Positions 1 to 12,856 are shown, counted from the first letter of the stretch. The stretch is DNA of 64,000 bases from Metopolophium dirhodum (GCF_019925205.1 NC_083568.1:6590237-6654236); one strand, 5' to 3'. The notes: generated from the sequence alone by a model not told the origin. Program-made: numbers and translations.

Positions 1-523
1 TTTGGTCTGTGTACAACGTTACGAGTAGATAAGTAGATGTAAAAACGATTTTAATTGGTCTTAAGTTATTAGGTACGTGCTTGGTTATCACTGACCACTA
101 CAGTTACTGCAGATATTACTTATATATTATAATGTTTAGGTAATAAACTTTCTGTTATTTCTATAGAAAACAATCAAAATTCAAAATGTCCATAGTAAAT
201 TGTATTATAATTTCAACTTTGTATTATTTTCTTATTTATATCAAAGTAATAAATACAAAATATAGAATGTCGTCGTGACTCAATTTTAAGATTTTAACGA
301 CTGTGTTTTAAGATAATGTAATTTCTTAATAATTGGTATAAATTAATTGAAATCGGTTAGCGTGCATTTATCTATATACCTACCTATATATATGAATATA
401 TCTATATATTTCAAAAAATATAATTCATTTTATATGAACATTTTGTAACATAATTTCAAAATGATTTATATTTTTCGAAATTATAATGTTTCTAACATAA
501 ACTAGATCGTATATTACTTAACA
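1..523. other. AT-rich non-coding stretch
   Basis: No gene, RNA or clear repeat boundary is visible. The sequence is A/T runs with short TATA-type repeats near 380-420. The 5' part of the repeat that starts at 524 may extend into this stretch, but no convincing match to the second copy is visible here. Confidence 0.6.
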
Positions 524-820
524 AGAATATTGATATTTAAAAAAATGGTAAAAAATCAGCCACTTGACTTAAATAAATGTTTTTACGATATAAATTTTTC
601 TGAAAATCAGATTTACAAATTGGCTATTTTGGATATTTTGGAAATTTTTTTTATCAGATTTTAAGTTTTTTATTTTCAGTATTAAAAAATAAAAAATAAA
701 AAATGTATACTAAAAATGTAGCGCAATAGTCTATGAATTATATTTAAAAGAAATTTTTTAAAAATATTAATTAGAACAAAAGTTATTTCATTTGTCAGAT
801 CTCAGTGGGACACCCTACAG
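524..820 (+). repeat. degraded copy of a MITE-like dispersed repeat
   Basis: This stretch matches the reverse complement of 25624-25870 along its length. Shared landmarks in order are AGAATATTGATATTT, CTTGACTTA, AGATTTACAAATTGGCTATTT, a TTTTATT-TCAGTA block, AAAATATTRA, AAAGTTATT-CATT-GTCAG and a terminus GGGACACCCTACAG here against TTACACTCTGCGG there. Only the 3' part and one terminus are recognisable, and the left half is lost or too diverged. It carries no coding capacity. Homology to the other copy is seen directly; calling it a MITE follows from the inverted termini of the better copy at 25624-26027. Confidence 0.6.
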
Positions 821-3800
821 AGCATATAGATCCGAGATATATTGCTAAAGAGACTACTCCCACAAAGTGCATTTCGATTTCTCGACTAGAAAACATGTAA
901 AATCCTACCGAATTCAAAGTTATCAAATATAGAAATCAGCTCACACGTCTTCTTCATTAAACAAAGTGCGCCCGTAACGCGATGCAATCGTTTGCTGTGC
1001 AAAAAAACAAAGCACATACTGCAAACGGCGTCCGCCTCGGTCTTTTCAAATCGAACCTTTTTAATCATACGACCGACACTCAGCTCCAAATCAATTTATC
1101 ACGAGGTTTCCAAAAATATATAATATTATATTATATTAACGAAATCAGTGAGGTACACACGACGAACGGGCAATAATCGCGATTAGACCGCATTGAAATT
1201 AGAACTTATAAAATATTATAATTTCATCGTCTGTTCGTACGGAAAAAAATAAAACGTGATATAATATTTGAACAACCGAAAGACGTCTCAAACCGTACGA
1301 TGAACTATGCGCTGGGTGCGATAATTATTTTAACAACGACCAACACCGAAAACGTTAGAAAATTATGACTTAATTGTATCACCGTAACGCCGGCGCCGCC
1401 GTATCATTGTATTATTATTATTATTATTATTATATGACGTCTACGCACTCTGCACGGTGAAACAAATAACTCGTTTCACACGACCATAATACACGAGAAC
1501 ATAATAATATAAGTGCACACAACAGCACCGTGTCAACCCACTATACATCGCAGTATATGTACATTACGTCTTATCTCACAATATTCCGTTCCGAAAAATT
1601 CCCTCGTTTGTCCGTGAAGTGGGATTGGTGTCAGTGGCACGACCTCCTTAATCTCCGCTAAAATCCTATCTCATTGCATCGCATAAGTTCGAAACCGTAC
1701 GCCATTGCACCTACCTTTATAATATAATTGATAATATTAGCAATAAGTCTTATCTCGCATGCGGTTGGTGCCTCCTACACGTCTCTGGTCGCGTGGCCCG
1801 CGTCGTTAGATGATGAGGATTTAATAAACAAATAATAAACAACGCCGTTTAAAATTCGAGTTTATCGTTATACCATATAATATTACAACAATAGGCTGCT
1901 GCAGGTAGTCGAAAGGATTATAACAATTAAAAATGATAGCATGTACGTCCGCGAAGACTGCTGCATCTATACTCGGATATGGTTTTGAGTGAACGTTGTG
2001 CGTTTTTCCGGCATACACGATTGTGCACATAATATTATTATTGAAATTAACCGTTCGAAGTATACCCACAAAACGGTTTGATCGCGCAACCACTTGTTTC
2101 AAAAAAATATATATTTAAAAAAATGTTTTTGTTTGATCGAACGTTTTGACCTAATATGCCAAAACCATTGTTACAATATAGTTTAAACATTTTAAATACC
2201 TACAAAATAATACGTTTACTGCGTTTCCACCAGAGTCTGCGGAGTGTAGGTATATGATTAATGATTACGCATCATTATTATTATATTATTATACAAACCC
2301 GGTGGGATGCTATAAATGTGTTCGCTTTTCACGTGACTATCTTTGACAATTAACTTCTAAGAAACTCAAACAGCTGAAGGAAGTATGTTTCGGGGATGTA
2401 TGTGTTACGTTTGTCATCGGTGTAGTCTCGTTCAGTTCCTAATGAAGATACTGGCGCCAAGTTTTCGGGTAATTAAAGAGGAACCGTCTTATTAGTAATT
2501 TAGTGCAGTGAAAATAACATTTAATTTCGACGGTGTTCTCGAATTTCGACTGACGAATGGTTATTAAATGTTATTATACCATTTAAAATACGAATTGACT
2601 CACCCGATCCCGGCGACATGCATGGCCGGAGAATATACAAATAGCTGTTTTGCATTTTTACGAAATCGGTCCACAGACATAAGTACAGGAATTTTTATTA
2701 TATACGATATTAAACAATATACAAAGTGGGTTAAATCTCAGACGCACATCTAACAATATAATAAACGTCTTTACCCGCGAGTCTTGCATGAACGCGAACT
2801 AGGTCAGTTTTTAATCCATACATAATAATAAAATATAATTTGAACTCTAAAGTAAAAAAATATTGATAGTTGGAAATCTGACTTCATTGCCAGTAGATGA
2901 AAATAGAACATTCTACGCCTGCATGGCGATTCTCATAACAGTATAATTAACATTAATTGTCTCGACGAGTGTATGCAATATTTTTGGGAATTTTTTTTTC
3001 GCAAGATTTATATATAGTAATTAAAACGCAATTCTTTTGAAAAGATAAACTGATTTTTATTATTTTTCATCGTTATAATTGTTTACGTATTTAATTTGTT
3101 GAACGACAGCGGTGCACGTTTTCATTTTCATATATTTCGAAGAAGAATATTTTTACGAGAGTTTCAATTTCATAAAAACCGAATGCGTTTACCATTAAAA
3201 GAATCCCCTTGCACCATATATTATTATATCTATATAATGGCACGCGTAATGTAAAGATTGACAACATATTATACCAACTATATGATGGGTATTATTAGTG
3301 TATAATACTGCAAACACTCGGTATTTGAGTATAGCATTATGTCGCGTGTGTAATATATATATGTGAAAAAAAAAATAATGTATACACTCGTTTAAATCCG
3401 GAATAATATCATATTCTGTTTGCGCGTTACATTACATATTTTTTCGAAAAAATATCATATTAATTCAATCCGTGTGCTGCGGCCAGGTGTACGATCGTAT
3501 ACCCGTTGAAGGATATAAACGTGTATAGCATAATATTATTATTATAATAATAAATCGTACCTATATGATATATGCTTAATATATATATAGATATGAAGTA
3601 AACACGGCTTAATTTCTGAATACGAAGCACAACAAATCGGTCGTACACGGCACTCAGCGATATAATGTGTGCCATGTGCACTATTGTTTGTTTCGTGTAC
3701 ATATCATTATTATTATGATATTATGTATTGAAATTAAATCCGTTACGACGGCGACGCGTCGCACGCGGAAAAACGAAAAATCGCTCGCCCTAGGTACAGA

Positions 3801-4340
3801 CATTGACGTCTGTATTATTCGAAAAAAAGGAGACAAAACCGCTCGCTGCGTCACACTCCCACGCTCAATTTTTTACCCGTTAAACAATGGCCGCCGTGTT
3901 AACGCCGCCGCCGCCGCCAACAACATTTTATCGGAATGGGACGAGACTCAAAAAATCGAGTCGGATCGAGTTTTTGACTTTTCGTAAAGTCGTCGTCGTC
4001 GTCTTTGCCCGGCAGCTGCAGTCATATTAGTATTATTATATTATACAATATAATATGGCTGCAGGCCCGCTTTTAGTATCCAAACGTACATTCGAACCGA
4101 AAAGTTTAAGGGGATATTAGAAGAAATGGACGATTTTTTAAGAGTTCAAATTTTTCAAATTTATGTGAAACGTGTGCGCGGTAAGTGATCTTTATGGTGA
4201 CTGTAATGTAAACGAAATGGCCGAGTCTTCCCGCGCACGCGCACCTGTATACAAGTCGCCAACTCGGCCTTGCGCGCGAGAACAGTAAACACTAAACAGC
4301 GCAATATGTAGCTCATTTGTATGTAATTGTCAAATCCTGC
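821..4340. other. AT-rich background without a recognisable gene
   Basis: The block holds (ATT)n tracts, AATATTAT palindromes and several short open frames of low-complexity composition. A small CpG-rich patch lies at 3740-4015 with GCC and GTC repeats. A TTCAGTTC initiator-like motif at 2431 precedes a 17-codon frame (2442-2495), which I regard as chance. No splice-supported exon or RNA gene was found. Confidence 0.5.
1411..1433. repeat. (ATT)n microsatellite
   Basis: About eight uninterrupted ATT units directly follow a GCC-rich patch. Confidence 0.85.
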
Positions 4341-4563
4341 CAATTAGGACACATTTCAAATTATTTAAATCGATTTTCAAATAATCAACAAATGTTCGTA
4401 AATTTTAAATGTTCAAACAAAACGTATTGGAGTTGAAAAATTTTAAAAAAAATGGCCATTTCGATCTCAAGTAGACATATTAACGAATTCAAAGCGGTTT
4501 TCAGGAGTCTTATCACATTATCAGATCGATTGACAAAGATTGGTACATTTTGGTTGAAATAAG
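4341..4563 (+). repeat. dispersed repeat, member 1 of a two-copy family
   Basis: It shares an ordered set of blocks with 44800-44946: GG-CACATTT, a TTTAAT/TTTCAA block, ATAATCAACA, TTTAAA-T-TTCAAACAAAA, GTATTGG, GATTGACA and GGTACATTTTGGTT, all in the same orientation. This copy carries about 70 extra bases between GTATTGG and GATTGACA that are missing in the other copy. A GGGGATATTAG motif at about 4111 may be the element's outer end, but a matching terminus was not secured. No coding capacity is seen. Confidence 0.5.
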
Positions 4564-7340
4564 TAATAACTGACAGTTTGCGGCACGTATTCAATTTAAG
4601 CGTTTATTTGGCCGCACCTAACCATCACACGCCTTAATAAGTGCGGATCAAAACGGTAAAAAAATATCCTATTGATTACCTATTGTATTATTTAGAGTTG
4701 CGTCACGTGAATTTCGTTTACCAGACAGTCGTATAACCACCGCCGCCGCTTTTGTCTGGTAGAGGTAAAAAAATAATTATATACATAATATATAATAATA
4801 ACCGTTCAATTGTATTCTTGTGGGCTATAGTTTTTGGTGAATTTTTATCAAATTTCATCTATTCCCATAAAATATACGAAACATTTCTTCGTGCCTATAC
4901 AATAATATACGAATCCCTAAAAATTCCAAAAAAAAAAAAAAATACAAAGTAAAAATTTAGTTGTCGAGTTCTTCGCGTAGCAGACAATATAATATTATAG
5001 TCATTGTATGGATTACCGCGGATACCAGGTAAGACCTACCTACATAATATTGTCACAACGTAGTGAATAGTTGTAGGCGACGGGCGAGTCGCTGCGTGTC
5101 CACCGCCTATATAGCGTACGATGACGATCTCGGCGTGCAGCAGGTCGTCCTCGGTATAATATTGCATTTAAATAACTTACCGACGAATCCTCACCTCATG
5201 ATATTGTACGGTTTTAATGGTTTTATTGTGCTGCACCGTGTTGTCCGTGATGGTTTTTAACGATCGACGAGATTTTTAATGCGAAATCTCCGAGTGACTC
5301 GCGAACAGTATATATATATACTAATAGTATATAATATATTTAGAATATAAATACATAATATATAATATGCGCCTGTATTGGGCGCCCCAAACGTGGCGTG
5401 CAATGAACCGATGACTTTTGTACACATTTTGTCTACCTATGTACTATATAGTTAAAGCATCGAAAGAAATGCGGTCCGCGGTCCGCTCTGCTGCAGCTCG
5501 AAAGTCGCAAAAGCCTTTTTTATGCTGCAAAAAGTGCTGCTCCTACCTTATATCCGACACACATCATCGTCAGATGCCCGCGATCTTTTATTATATATAT
5601 AGGTACGGTACTTATTATTATTATTATTATATAACGGTATACTATACAGCGTGCGTATATTATAATAATACAGCGAGTTGTTCACTTGCACGCGTAGATA
5701 TTATATATTATTACGTTTATACGTGTACCTACGCAAATTCTACCGTCGGGCCAGCGCAAACCAAGTCGCCACATAATATAATATAATATTATAATAAAAA
5801 TCGTGTCGTCGTTATATTGTTATATTATTATTATTGTACCGTAGTACTGTTGCCCGCACTCGGCGGCACTCACGACAATAATTATTATATTATACCTGGG
5901 TACATAATGCGGCGTCGTTTGGACCGCTGCTGCAGTAATTGGCCACGATTGTTTACACTCGACTACAATTTCGGGCCAATGAGACAAGGCGAAGAGTTGA
6001 CGCTCACTATTAGGTGGGTAGGTATATAATACATGTGTCCCGTATATTATTATATAGGTATGTAACCAGCCGCCGCCGCCGCAGGTCGATCCGTTTGACC
6101 GCCGCCAAATGTTTTTCGGTTCGCGGCAGGTGATGTTTGCACGGGCCTTAGAAAAACCGTTTTTTTTTTTCTTCCCCGACGAAATAATATTATTATCTCC
6201 TCTCCGCGGAGACGTGCGCGTCTCCGCGCGAGTTCCGCCTGCCAGCAGCTCGGGAAACGAAAAAAATTTGAAAATTTCGTCGGCGCGTTAGGCATAGTGT
6301 TCGCCGTATACTATATATTTATAATGCAGTCATATATATATATGGTCCACGATGATGTAGTCCCGCAGCTGCAGTAGTCCCAGAGCCGGAGAAAAAAAAA
6401 CATAAATCTCGTGTAATAATATGCAAAACGGAGGAGGTAACCTAACCTATGGTTATATACCTGGGTATACGAGAACGGCGAGTCCGTCGCTTTCGTGCGC
6501 GACCGAATACCTCTCGACGGCGGCGGCGGCCTATGATATGTATAATATCATCATCGTTGCCTATGCGCACACGCATTATAACATACGATAAAAATATTAT
6601 ATGGAGTGTCTTTGGCACGGAATAAGCAGGCGAACGTTTCACGACGGCAATAATAATATATTAAGTCGTCCAGGTATCTCCGGCCTGTCATTGCGTACAG
6701 CTCTACATATTATTATAATATACGTGTATTATATTATATCCATATTGTGTCTGCAGCAGTGTCTGCGTAGTGCACAAGCGGATGGTCGGCCAATTATAAA
6801 ATATGTATACGCGCTCACGGTGCGCACAATGCAATACATATACATAATATTACACTGTATTATAATGTAAGAATAATAGGTCTGTTTTTTTTATTTTTTT
6901 GCCCACTATACCAATGCGACGACGACCAATGCGCCGCGTACACGAACGCGCCATGTTTGTGTTCATTAAACATTTTTTTTTTTATTTTCATTATTACTAT
7001 TATTCTCTATTACTTTGTTTTTTCCACGTTAATATTTAATTAACGCCGCCGCCGCCGCCGCTGCTACCTGTCGCGGATGAGCACTCACGTGTATCATCCG
7101 CCTCGTGCTCTGCCGGCCGGCGACCATTCCGCCGCAGACGACTTTTCTCCGTCTCCGCCTCCACTGCACCTCCGCCTCTTTCCTTTCCCCGTCGAAGAGG
7201 ACGTCTGCTGGCTATACTCGATATCAACGTATATCGTTATCATAATGTGCGTGCGATGAACATCCACTGTCGGCTATGCGCGCTACAATAGTTCGTCTTG
7301 TATATAATCCCTATTACATGGTACATACCTACCTACTTAT
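4564..7340. other. CpG-rich mosaic with trinucleotide repeats
   Basis: AT microsatellites alternate with CpG-rich patches, for example GCC repeats near 6068-6085 and 7041-7060 and CGG repeats near 6520. Overlapping frames on both strands are long only because of these biased repeats, and none shows a family motif. Such patches can be promoters or 5' exons, but no TATA/initiator/ATG/donor arrangement could be fixed. Confidence 0.4.
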
Positions 7341-8160
7341 ATATACGGCGTGATTCGTGATCACCCCCTCCCACCATTTCCCTTCAATAATGCGGTTGTT
7401 CAAAATCCGATTTGCAGATGCATATAAAGGCAATATTTTCAAATCCTTGACATTTTGTGCACTATACCTAAGAAGTGTTGGTACCTATATCCAGCAGTGC
7501 AGGAGATACAAACTTCTGTTTTTCAAATCAGAACCCCCCCCCCCCCCCATCGTTTCTACTGTAGGTGATGCGGGTGGGAGATGATGATTCGACGGTTGAG
7601 ACCAACTCAACAGTCTTTGAAACCTATCTGCATTCAGGCACTTATTCTTGGTCCGTATATATGATAATCGTTCCAGCAGTAAATGGCCTTTTTTCCGCAC
7701 CGTTTTGGTTATTTTGGTCGATCGTTGCGAGGCTGATGTTCGCCGGGCCATATATAGGATTGTCCGGTTTTATGTTGAATACAATTTTTGGCTGGATCCA
7801 TTGGCGCAAATATGGGGGGGGGGAGCTTGAGTTCTCCCCAAAAATTTAGTCAATTTGCGCCTTTGGCTGGATCGAGAATGTATTAGTTCCAAATATCGAA
7901 ATATCAAAACATTCCAAACTGAACGGATCTATGGCCCAGTGTACTTCAACCTCATTGGACTAGTGAGCAATTTCGGAAATTATTCATTTTTTGCGACCTA
8001 CATCGATTTATGTTTCAAAATAAAAGCGAAAACTCGGTTAAGTATTCGTGAGTCGCGACCCATATCTGGAGCTCTCGCGACACATCAGTTGAAGATCACT
8101 CGCCTTTACGACTATGCTAATTGTGTATAGGGCACTCTTTAAAACAACGGCTGAAATGGG
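7341..8160. other. complex-sequence block with two adjacent unrecognised frames
   Basis: This stretch has little microsatellite content apart from a C-run (7542-7557) and a G-run (about 7814-7822). Two plus-strand frames, 7565-7849 (94 codons) and 7855-8130 (91 codons), run almost end to end. The first is hydrophobic in the middle; the second has ordinary composition. Neither resembles a family I know. TTTGGCTGGATC occurs twice in direct orientation, at about 7788 and 7862. It could be a decayed transposon or chance open frames. The homopolymer runs inside argue against a working gene. Confidence 0.3.
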
Positions 8161-11100
8161 GTTTGGATTCAAGTTTTTCTATATTTTACGAAAACATAAA
8201 TAATAATAATTATGTACATGATTCGTATTATACGCGTGGTCCATTATATAAATTACAATTAATTTACTAATACACTCGAAACGGACCGATTGTATAAAAT
8301 ATAATATGTTGTTCCGTAATTCGCGATGATAATATTATAATGTATTTATAATTTGGTTGAAATTTGTCGTAATTTAATTATAAAACGATCAAAAACCATT
8401 ATTCAAATTAGTATTGTTCGCCATAGCCCATAATGAGATATATTTTGTTTTATTACGAGAACAAAAGACATTCGAGTCTATAGAACTTAATATTATAATA
8501 CAGTCATGACGTTTAATACTTAATATCGTGAAACGGAGTTACGTAGTAGTTGTGTTATGACCCGCCGTATTATATTGTTGCAGATGGGAAAAGTTAATTA
8601 TTAATAATCGTTTTATTATTTAAACGGCGCTTTTGTAATGGTCGCAAGGAATGAATAATAATAAAAAAAAAAAGCGTACCTACAGAAATTAGACAAATAC
8701 CTATCCGTAGTGTGTATATTATAGTACGAATATTCCGAATCGCGCCGGAATAATTTTCATAATTTATTACACGGCGGACAGTTATAATTGCTACGTACAA
8801 ACATCACCTTTCGCCGTGTTGACCTTTTAAATCAATGCGCATCTTCATCCGACGAAAATAGCTCGTGGGTATTCTTGAACACATTATAGATGTTATCCGT
8901 CTCGAGTTCACGAAGTCGTTATTTGTTAAAGAAACGATATAATAATAATAATAGCAATAGCAATATGTGTACCTAAATATACCATAGTATACGTACATAA
9001 TATACATATACACAATAACGAATCATGCGTATTAACAATATTATATTATGTATATTATGATAATAATTCGTACGAAATAATATTATAGCGTAGCGAGCAG
9101 AGAAGACCGACTTCGTGGAAAATGTTAATAACCACCGCGGTATACCTAATGAAGGGGATCCGAAAAAAAAAAAAATCATTTACAAGCTCGTCGTTAACGT
9201 TATTTATGGGACGCGGCAGGGCGCGACGGATGTAATATTTCTAATATTATTTTTAATGTTTAGTGCCCTCGGAAATAGTAATAATAATAACGTTTGCGTT
9301 AAACAACATATTATTATAAAAAAATTGTAAAAAATTATGACTCTCCGAAGAGCAGGACGCGCGTATATCGAAGAAGTATAATATAATGATAATATAATAT
9401 TACGTGTAAAATATTATGTGTAATAGTTCAACGGCAGCGATAACAATAATTAATAATTCGGAGTTTCGGAGGCTGTGCGCCGGGGCCTAATAACCGGCAG
9501 CGTCCATCGCGTCGACGCATGCGCTGTTCGGGCGAAGAATAAAATTACTCGTTCCGTCATCACGTGCAGTGTACCTATAAATACCATAGATCTTGCTGTT
9601 TAAATTATATATAATATTTCATAAGTATTTACTACTGTTTTTGAACAATAAAATAATAGGAACTTTAGTGGTCACAACTGCAGTGCTCGAGTCGTACAAC
9701 GAATAAAAGAGGGATGCAGAAGCGTAAAATAATGTGCGTTACCAGAAGATTTAAACGTCTTGTTGATTTAAGTATAATTAAAAAGACTACCCCAAAATAT
9801 TTTTGAAAAATGACTGACTCCGTCCCCCAGCGACCCCGTGGTCCTTCAATTCGAGCACTAGAATAAAGTATCCGAAAATAATAGGTACCTATAGGTTGAC
9901 CTATTTATAAGATTCGTGTTAAGTCCAACTAGTCTAAGACATTTTAACAATACTGAAATTATAGTTATATGCACAACAATTAATAATACATTGACATTTA
10001 GGTGCCTGTCTACTTTGTACGGCTGTACTTAGAAAAAAAAAACAATTATAATTCTGTTATTGTAGACTGCAGGTGAATTGAACTGCAATTGTGTTTGAAT
10101 TTAGAATAGACCTATATTCAATATATTATATTATTTTAATAACTAGAAAAGGCAGCGTGTCACGTGTAACGTTTGCGCAAAAGCAGCGATGATTGAAGCT
10201 AACCCATTTCCGTTGTCAAACGGTACCAACTGCATGTACTGCCACTAGAAAGGGGTGGTGTGGGACCGCAGGGGTGGGAGAGTCGCGAAAGGTCGTATGA
10301 AGATTCCGGCGATACGTATAAATTATATACATAGATATTGCCGGTTATACGTACCTACCGTAGACATACGAAAAGCCGACGACGAGCGTTCTTTATCCGC
10401 AAACTCGGACGTGGTCGTTACAAACAATAACTGTGGGCATCGGTGTGTGTGTGTGTGTATATATTATTATCGACGACGACCGCGAAGACGTCGCACCACA
10501 AGGGTCTCGTGGCATTGTGGCGACGGTCTGGAAGTCGGTGGTCGCCGGTATACCGTGGTATAGGTGCATCGTGTTATATATTTTACAGCCTCCCCGCCGC
10601 AGGACCGGTTTTCCTATATAATATGTGCACGGGCTTCGCACAAATCTCATGGGACGCACGCGCGCGCTCGCGTATTCTAATGACTTTCGATTTTCCCGCG
10701 TACGTCATACATAATATAATAATAATACAATGATGGTCGTATGCCGGTGATAGGGTACCTACCTCCTACCCGTCTGTCCGGGCGAGTATATACGATGCGT
10801 ACCTACGTTAAACACACGGGCACGCACGCAGACAATATATTATATTATGTAACTTATATAATAACAATATCGTACGAGACACACAAGCGCACAGCCGACA
10901 TTGTCCGGCCGACGAAAATATATATATACATATAATATAATATAAAGGGGGTACAAGATAGTAGATTGTGTGTGGACGGACGACGTTTCTATAATATTAC
11001 GCGTTATCGTTGTATAATAATAATAATAATAAATAATAATAATATGACTCGTCGTGTCGGGTGTGCTGCGTACGCCTAACCTTGCAATAGTGCGCGTATT

Positions 11101-11289
11101 GTGTTGTGGTGCACCGAAAACTCGTGTCTAGACGACGGAGACCATTGTCGTCGTTGTCGTCGTCACATTATTACTATAATACTGTAATAACCATGCCCCG
11201 TTCTAACGGCCGAGTTTGACTTACAAAAAAAAAAAAAAAAATATAGGCCCTAGAGAGAAGTGATTTGGAAGATATACTCTGTTTCTCTT

Positions 11290-11322
<33 letters not shown>

Positions 11323-12149
11323 ATGTGCATAATATTATTCGGATAGACGCCTTGTTCGACCTGCCTGCAGTACAAGTACCACCGGTTAGGTCACGACCGC
11401 GGTCCGATTTCGCGGCGGAATCATTATCGCTGTCCGTCATTTTCCTTTATAACTACTGTCGCCGTGATAATGGTGCAGCCGTGGAGGGGGTCCTGGCGAG
11501 GGGCTAGGGCAATATCTATGACGGGCGGGAATACCCAAATAGTATGTCCGACGTTTCGTAAAGTTACAACTACAAGTATGGACACCTCGTGATCCATTTT
11601 CCGCCACATAATTTCGTACACGTTAAAATATATATAATTACGACCCATACTAATTAATGGGTTCGTGATAGGACCGGGTGCAGACCATCGCGATTGCATA
11701 TTATATGTGCTAACTAAATGGGTAAATAATATTATGTGTTCCAGGTACGAACCATCATAAACGACGCATCCAATGGTATACAAAACTGCCTCGACTGAAC
11801 GCTGTGCGCACATTGCATGCACGACAAAAGAAAATTTAAAAAAATTAATATACGTATTATTAGGTAACGAAGAAATAATAATAACAGGTACTTACTTACG
11901 TCGTTACGCCTTATTTACTGTAAACGTATAAAATGTAATTTGGTTGATGGTTAAATTTATTACTCGAGGTTAGTTTTAATACCTTACAAGCCATAAAATG
12001 ATCTGTTAATTATAACGTCGGTGCCGCATGTTAATTACGCTTAACAATTAGTTATTTCAATATGGAAATGTGAAAATAATGAACTCGTATTTCTAGGAAA
12101 TAATTATTATTCACTCATCGAAAATAAAAACAGTATTTTACCGTTAACA
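8161..12149. other. AT-rich background with scattered CpG patches
   Basis: The block holds ATT/ATA microsatellites, AATATTAT palindromes, a (GT)n tract near 10443, CpG patches near 9460-9535 and 10255-10700, and a GTC-repeat patch near 11130-11165. The longest frame (11424-11822, minus, 132 codons) shows no recognisable domain. No gene can be supported. Confidence 0.45.
11296..11322. repeat. (CT)n microsatellite
   Basis: An uninterrupted CT run follows a less perfect pyrimidine tract from 11280. Confidence 0.85.
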
Positions 12150-12161
12150 AAATAACATTAT
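12150..12161 (+). repeat. target-site duplication, left of SINE copy 1
   Basis: AAATAACATTAT is repeated exactly at 12453-12464 after the A-rich tail, so the SINE between them was inserted by target-primed retroposition. Confidence 0.85.
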
Positions 12162-12172
12162 GGGGGACGAGG

Positions 12173-12183
12173 TGGCCGAGCGG
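12173..12183 (+). promoter_or_regulatory. pol III A box of SINE copy 1
   Basis: TGGCCGAGCGG fits the tRNA A-box consensus and sits 11 bases from the element start, as expected for an internal pol III promoter. Confidence 0.8.
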
Positions 12184-12214
12184 TCTAACGCGACGGATTC
12201 GGCACAGCCGGTCC

Positions 12215-12225
12215 GAGTTCGATCC
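12215..12225 (+). promoter_or_regulatory. pol III B box of SINE copy 1
   Basis: GAGTTCGATCC matches the B-box core (GTTCRANNC) and is spaced normally downstream of the A box. Confidence 0.82.
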
Positions 12226-12452
12226 TCGACCACCGGGTGGCATTTTCTCCGTGCAAGTCACGGTGTCCGGAGAACAAGTGCCGCCATCCCTCACCCGGGC
12301 ATGGCAGATACCTAAGGGTGCCCAATCAAAAATTCTGCCAAACCCAACACTCACGTGTTCCTTCCCCTACCAACACTAACAACCCACAAACAAACCACTA
12401 CAGCTAATGGCCATAGTTGCCGAAGCTTAAGATCAATAAAAAAAAAAAAAAT

Positions 12453-12464
12453 AAATAACATTAT
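12453..12464 (+). repeat. target-site duplication, right of SINE copy 1
   Basis: This is an exact second copy of the 12 bases at 12150-12161. Confidence 0.85.
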
Positions 12465-12691
12465 ACCACGTAGTACTTTTCTTAGAGTACTATATTATTA
12501 TAATATTGGAAAATCGAAGTACAATCCTTTTTATGCTATTTTTGCTATTTTCAATATACCTACAGGTACACCTAATTACTGTCGTTATAGAGTGACACTA
12601 ACCATCAGCGCCATCACACATAACGAGAACGATATCGTTTTTTAAGAATATCCGTGACATACGTCACCCCCCCCCCCCCGTCAATTCGAAA

Positions 12692-12856
12692 CCAGAATTT
12701 TGCAACTTGTTTTACGCGAATATTTAATACTCTGCAATTTCTGTGATCTCCTGTCTTTTTATAATGTCCCTACACCTACTCCTCAATCAATTTGCTGCCA
12801 GGAAAGTCAAATTTATTTTCCTCGTGTGGGCTGTGGTAAAAATTGCAAAATTCAGG
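12692..12856. mobile_element. small inverted-repeat element, unclassified
   Basis: The arms CCAGAATTTTGCAA (from 12692) and TTGCAAAATTCAGG (to 12856) are inverted copies with about one mismatch, enclosing roughly 130 bases without coding capacity. No clear target-site duplication was found, and a C-run lies just outside the left arm. It may be a MITE, or the arms may be coincidental in AT-rich DNA. Confidence 0.35.

Larger units (their letters stand above)
12162..12452 (+). mobile_element. tRNA-derived SINE, full-length copy 1
   Basis: The 5' head is tRNA-like, starting GGGGGACGAGG, with an A-box-like TGGCCGAGCGG at 12173-12183 and a B-box-like GAGTTCGATCC at 12215-12225. This TGGCCGAGCGG head resembles class II (Leu/Ser) tRNAs. 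A tRNA-unrelated body follows (CCGTGCAAGTCACGGTGTCC and onward) and it ends in AATAAAAAA plus a poly(A) run. Perfect 12-bp target-site duplications flank it. A second copy lies at 60649-60969 on the same strand and is nearly identical through the first 130 bases. It is non-autonomous: pol III transcribes it and a LINE must supply the machinery. The minus-strand frame across it (12115-12354) is a by-product. Confidence 0.92.

Noticed and set aside
2442..2495. 17-codon frame after a TTCAGTTC initiator-like motif
   Set aside because: Too short and without splice signals; the VIKEEP motif alone is not evidence of a gene.
4752..4952. Frame beginning like histone H4 (SGRGK)
   Set aside because: The match is five residues after a TTG, then runs into AT repeats; no further H4 similarity.
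5418..5786. 122-codon plus-strand frame rich in Tyr and Cys
   Set aside because: Mostly a translation of TAT/ATT repeats.
11424..11822. 132-codon minus-strand frame
   Set aside because: Composition is ordinary, but no motif, no splice or promoter context and no start choice could be supported; a chance frame cannot be excluded.
12115..12354. 79-codon minus-strand frame
   Set aside because: It lies across the SINE head; the same frame type appears at 60563-60880 over the second SINE.
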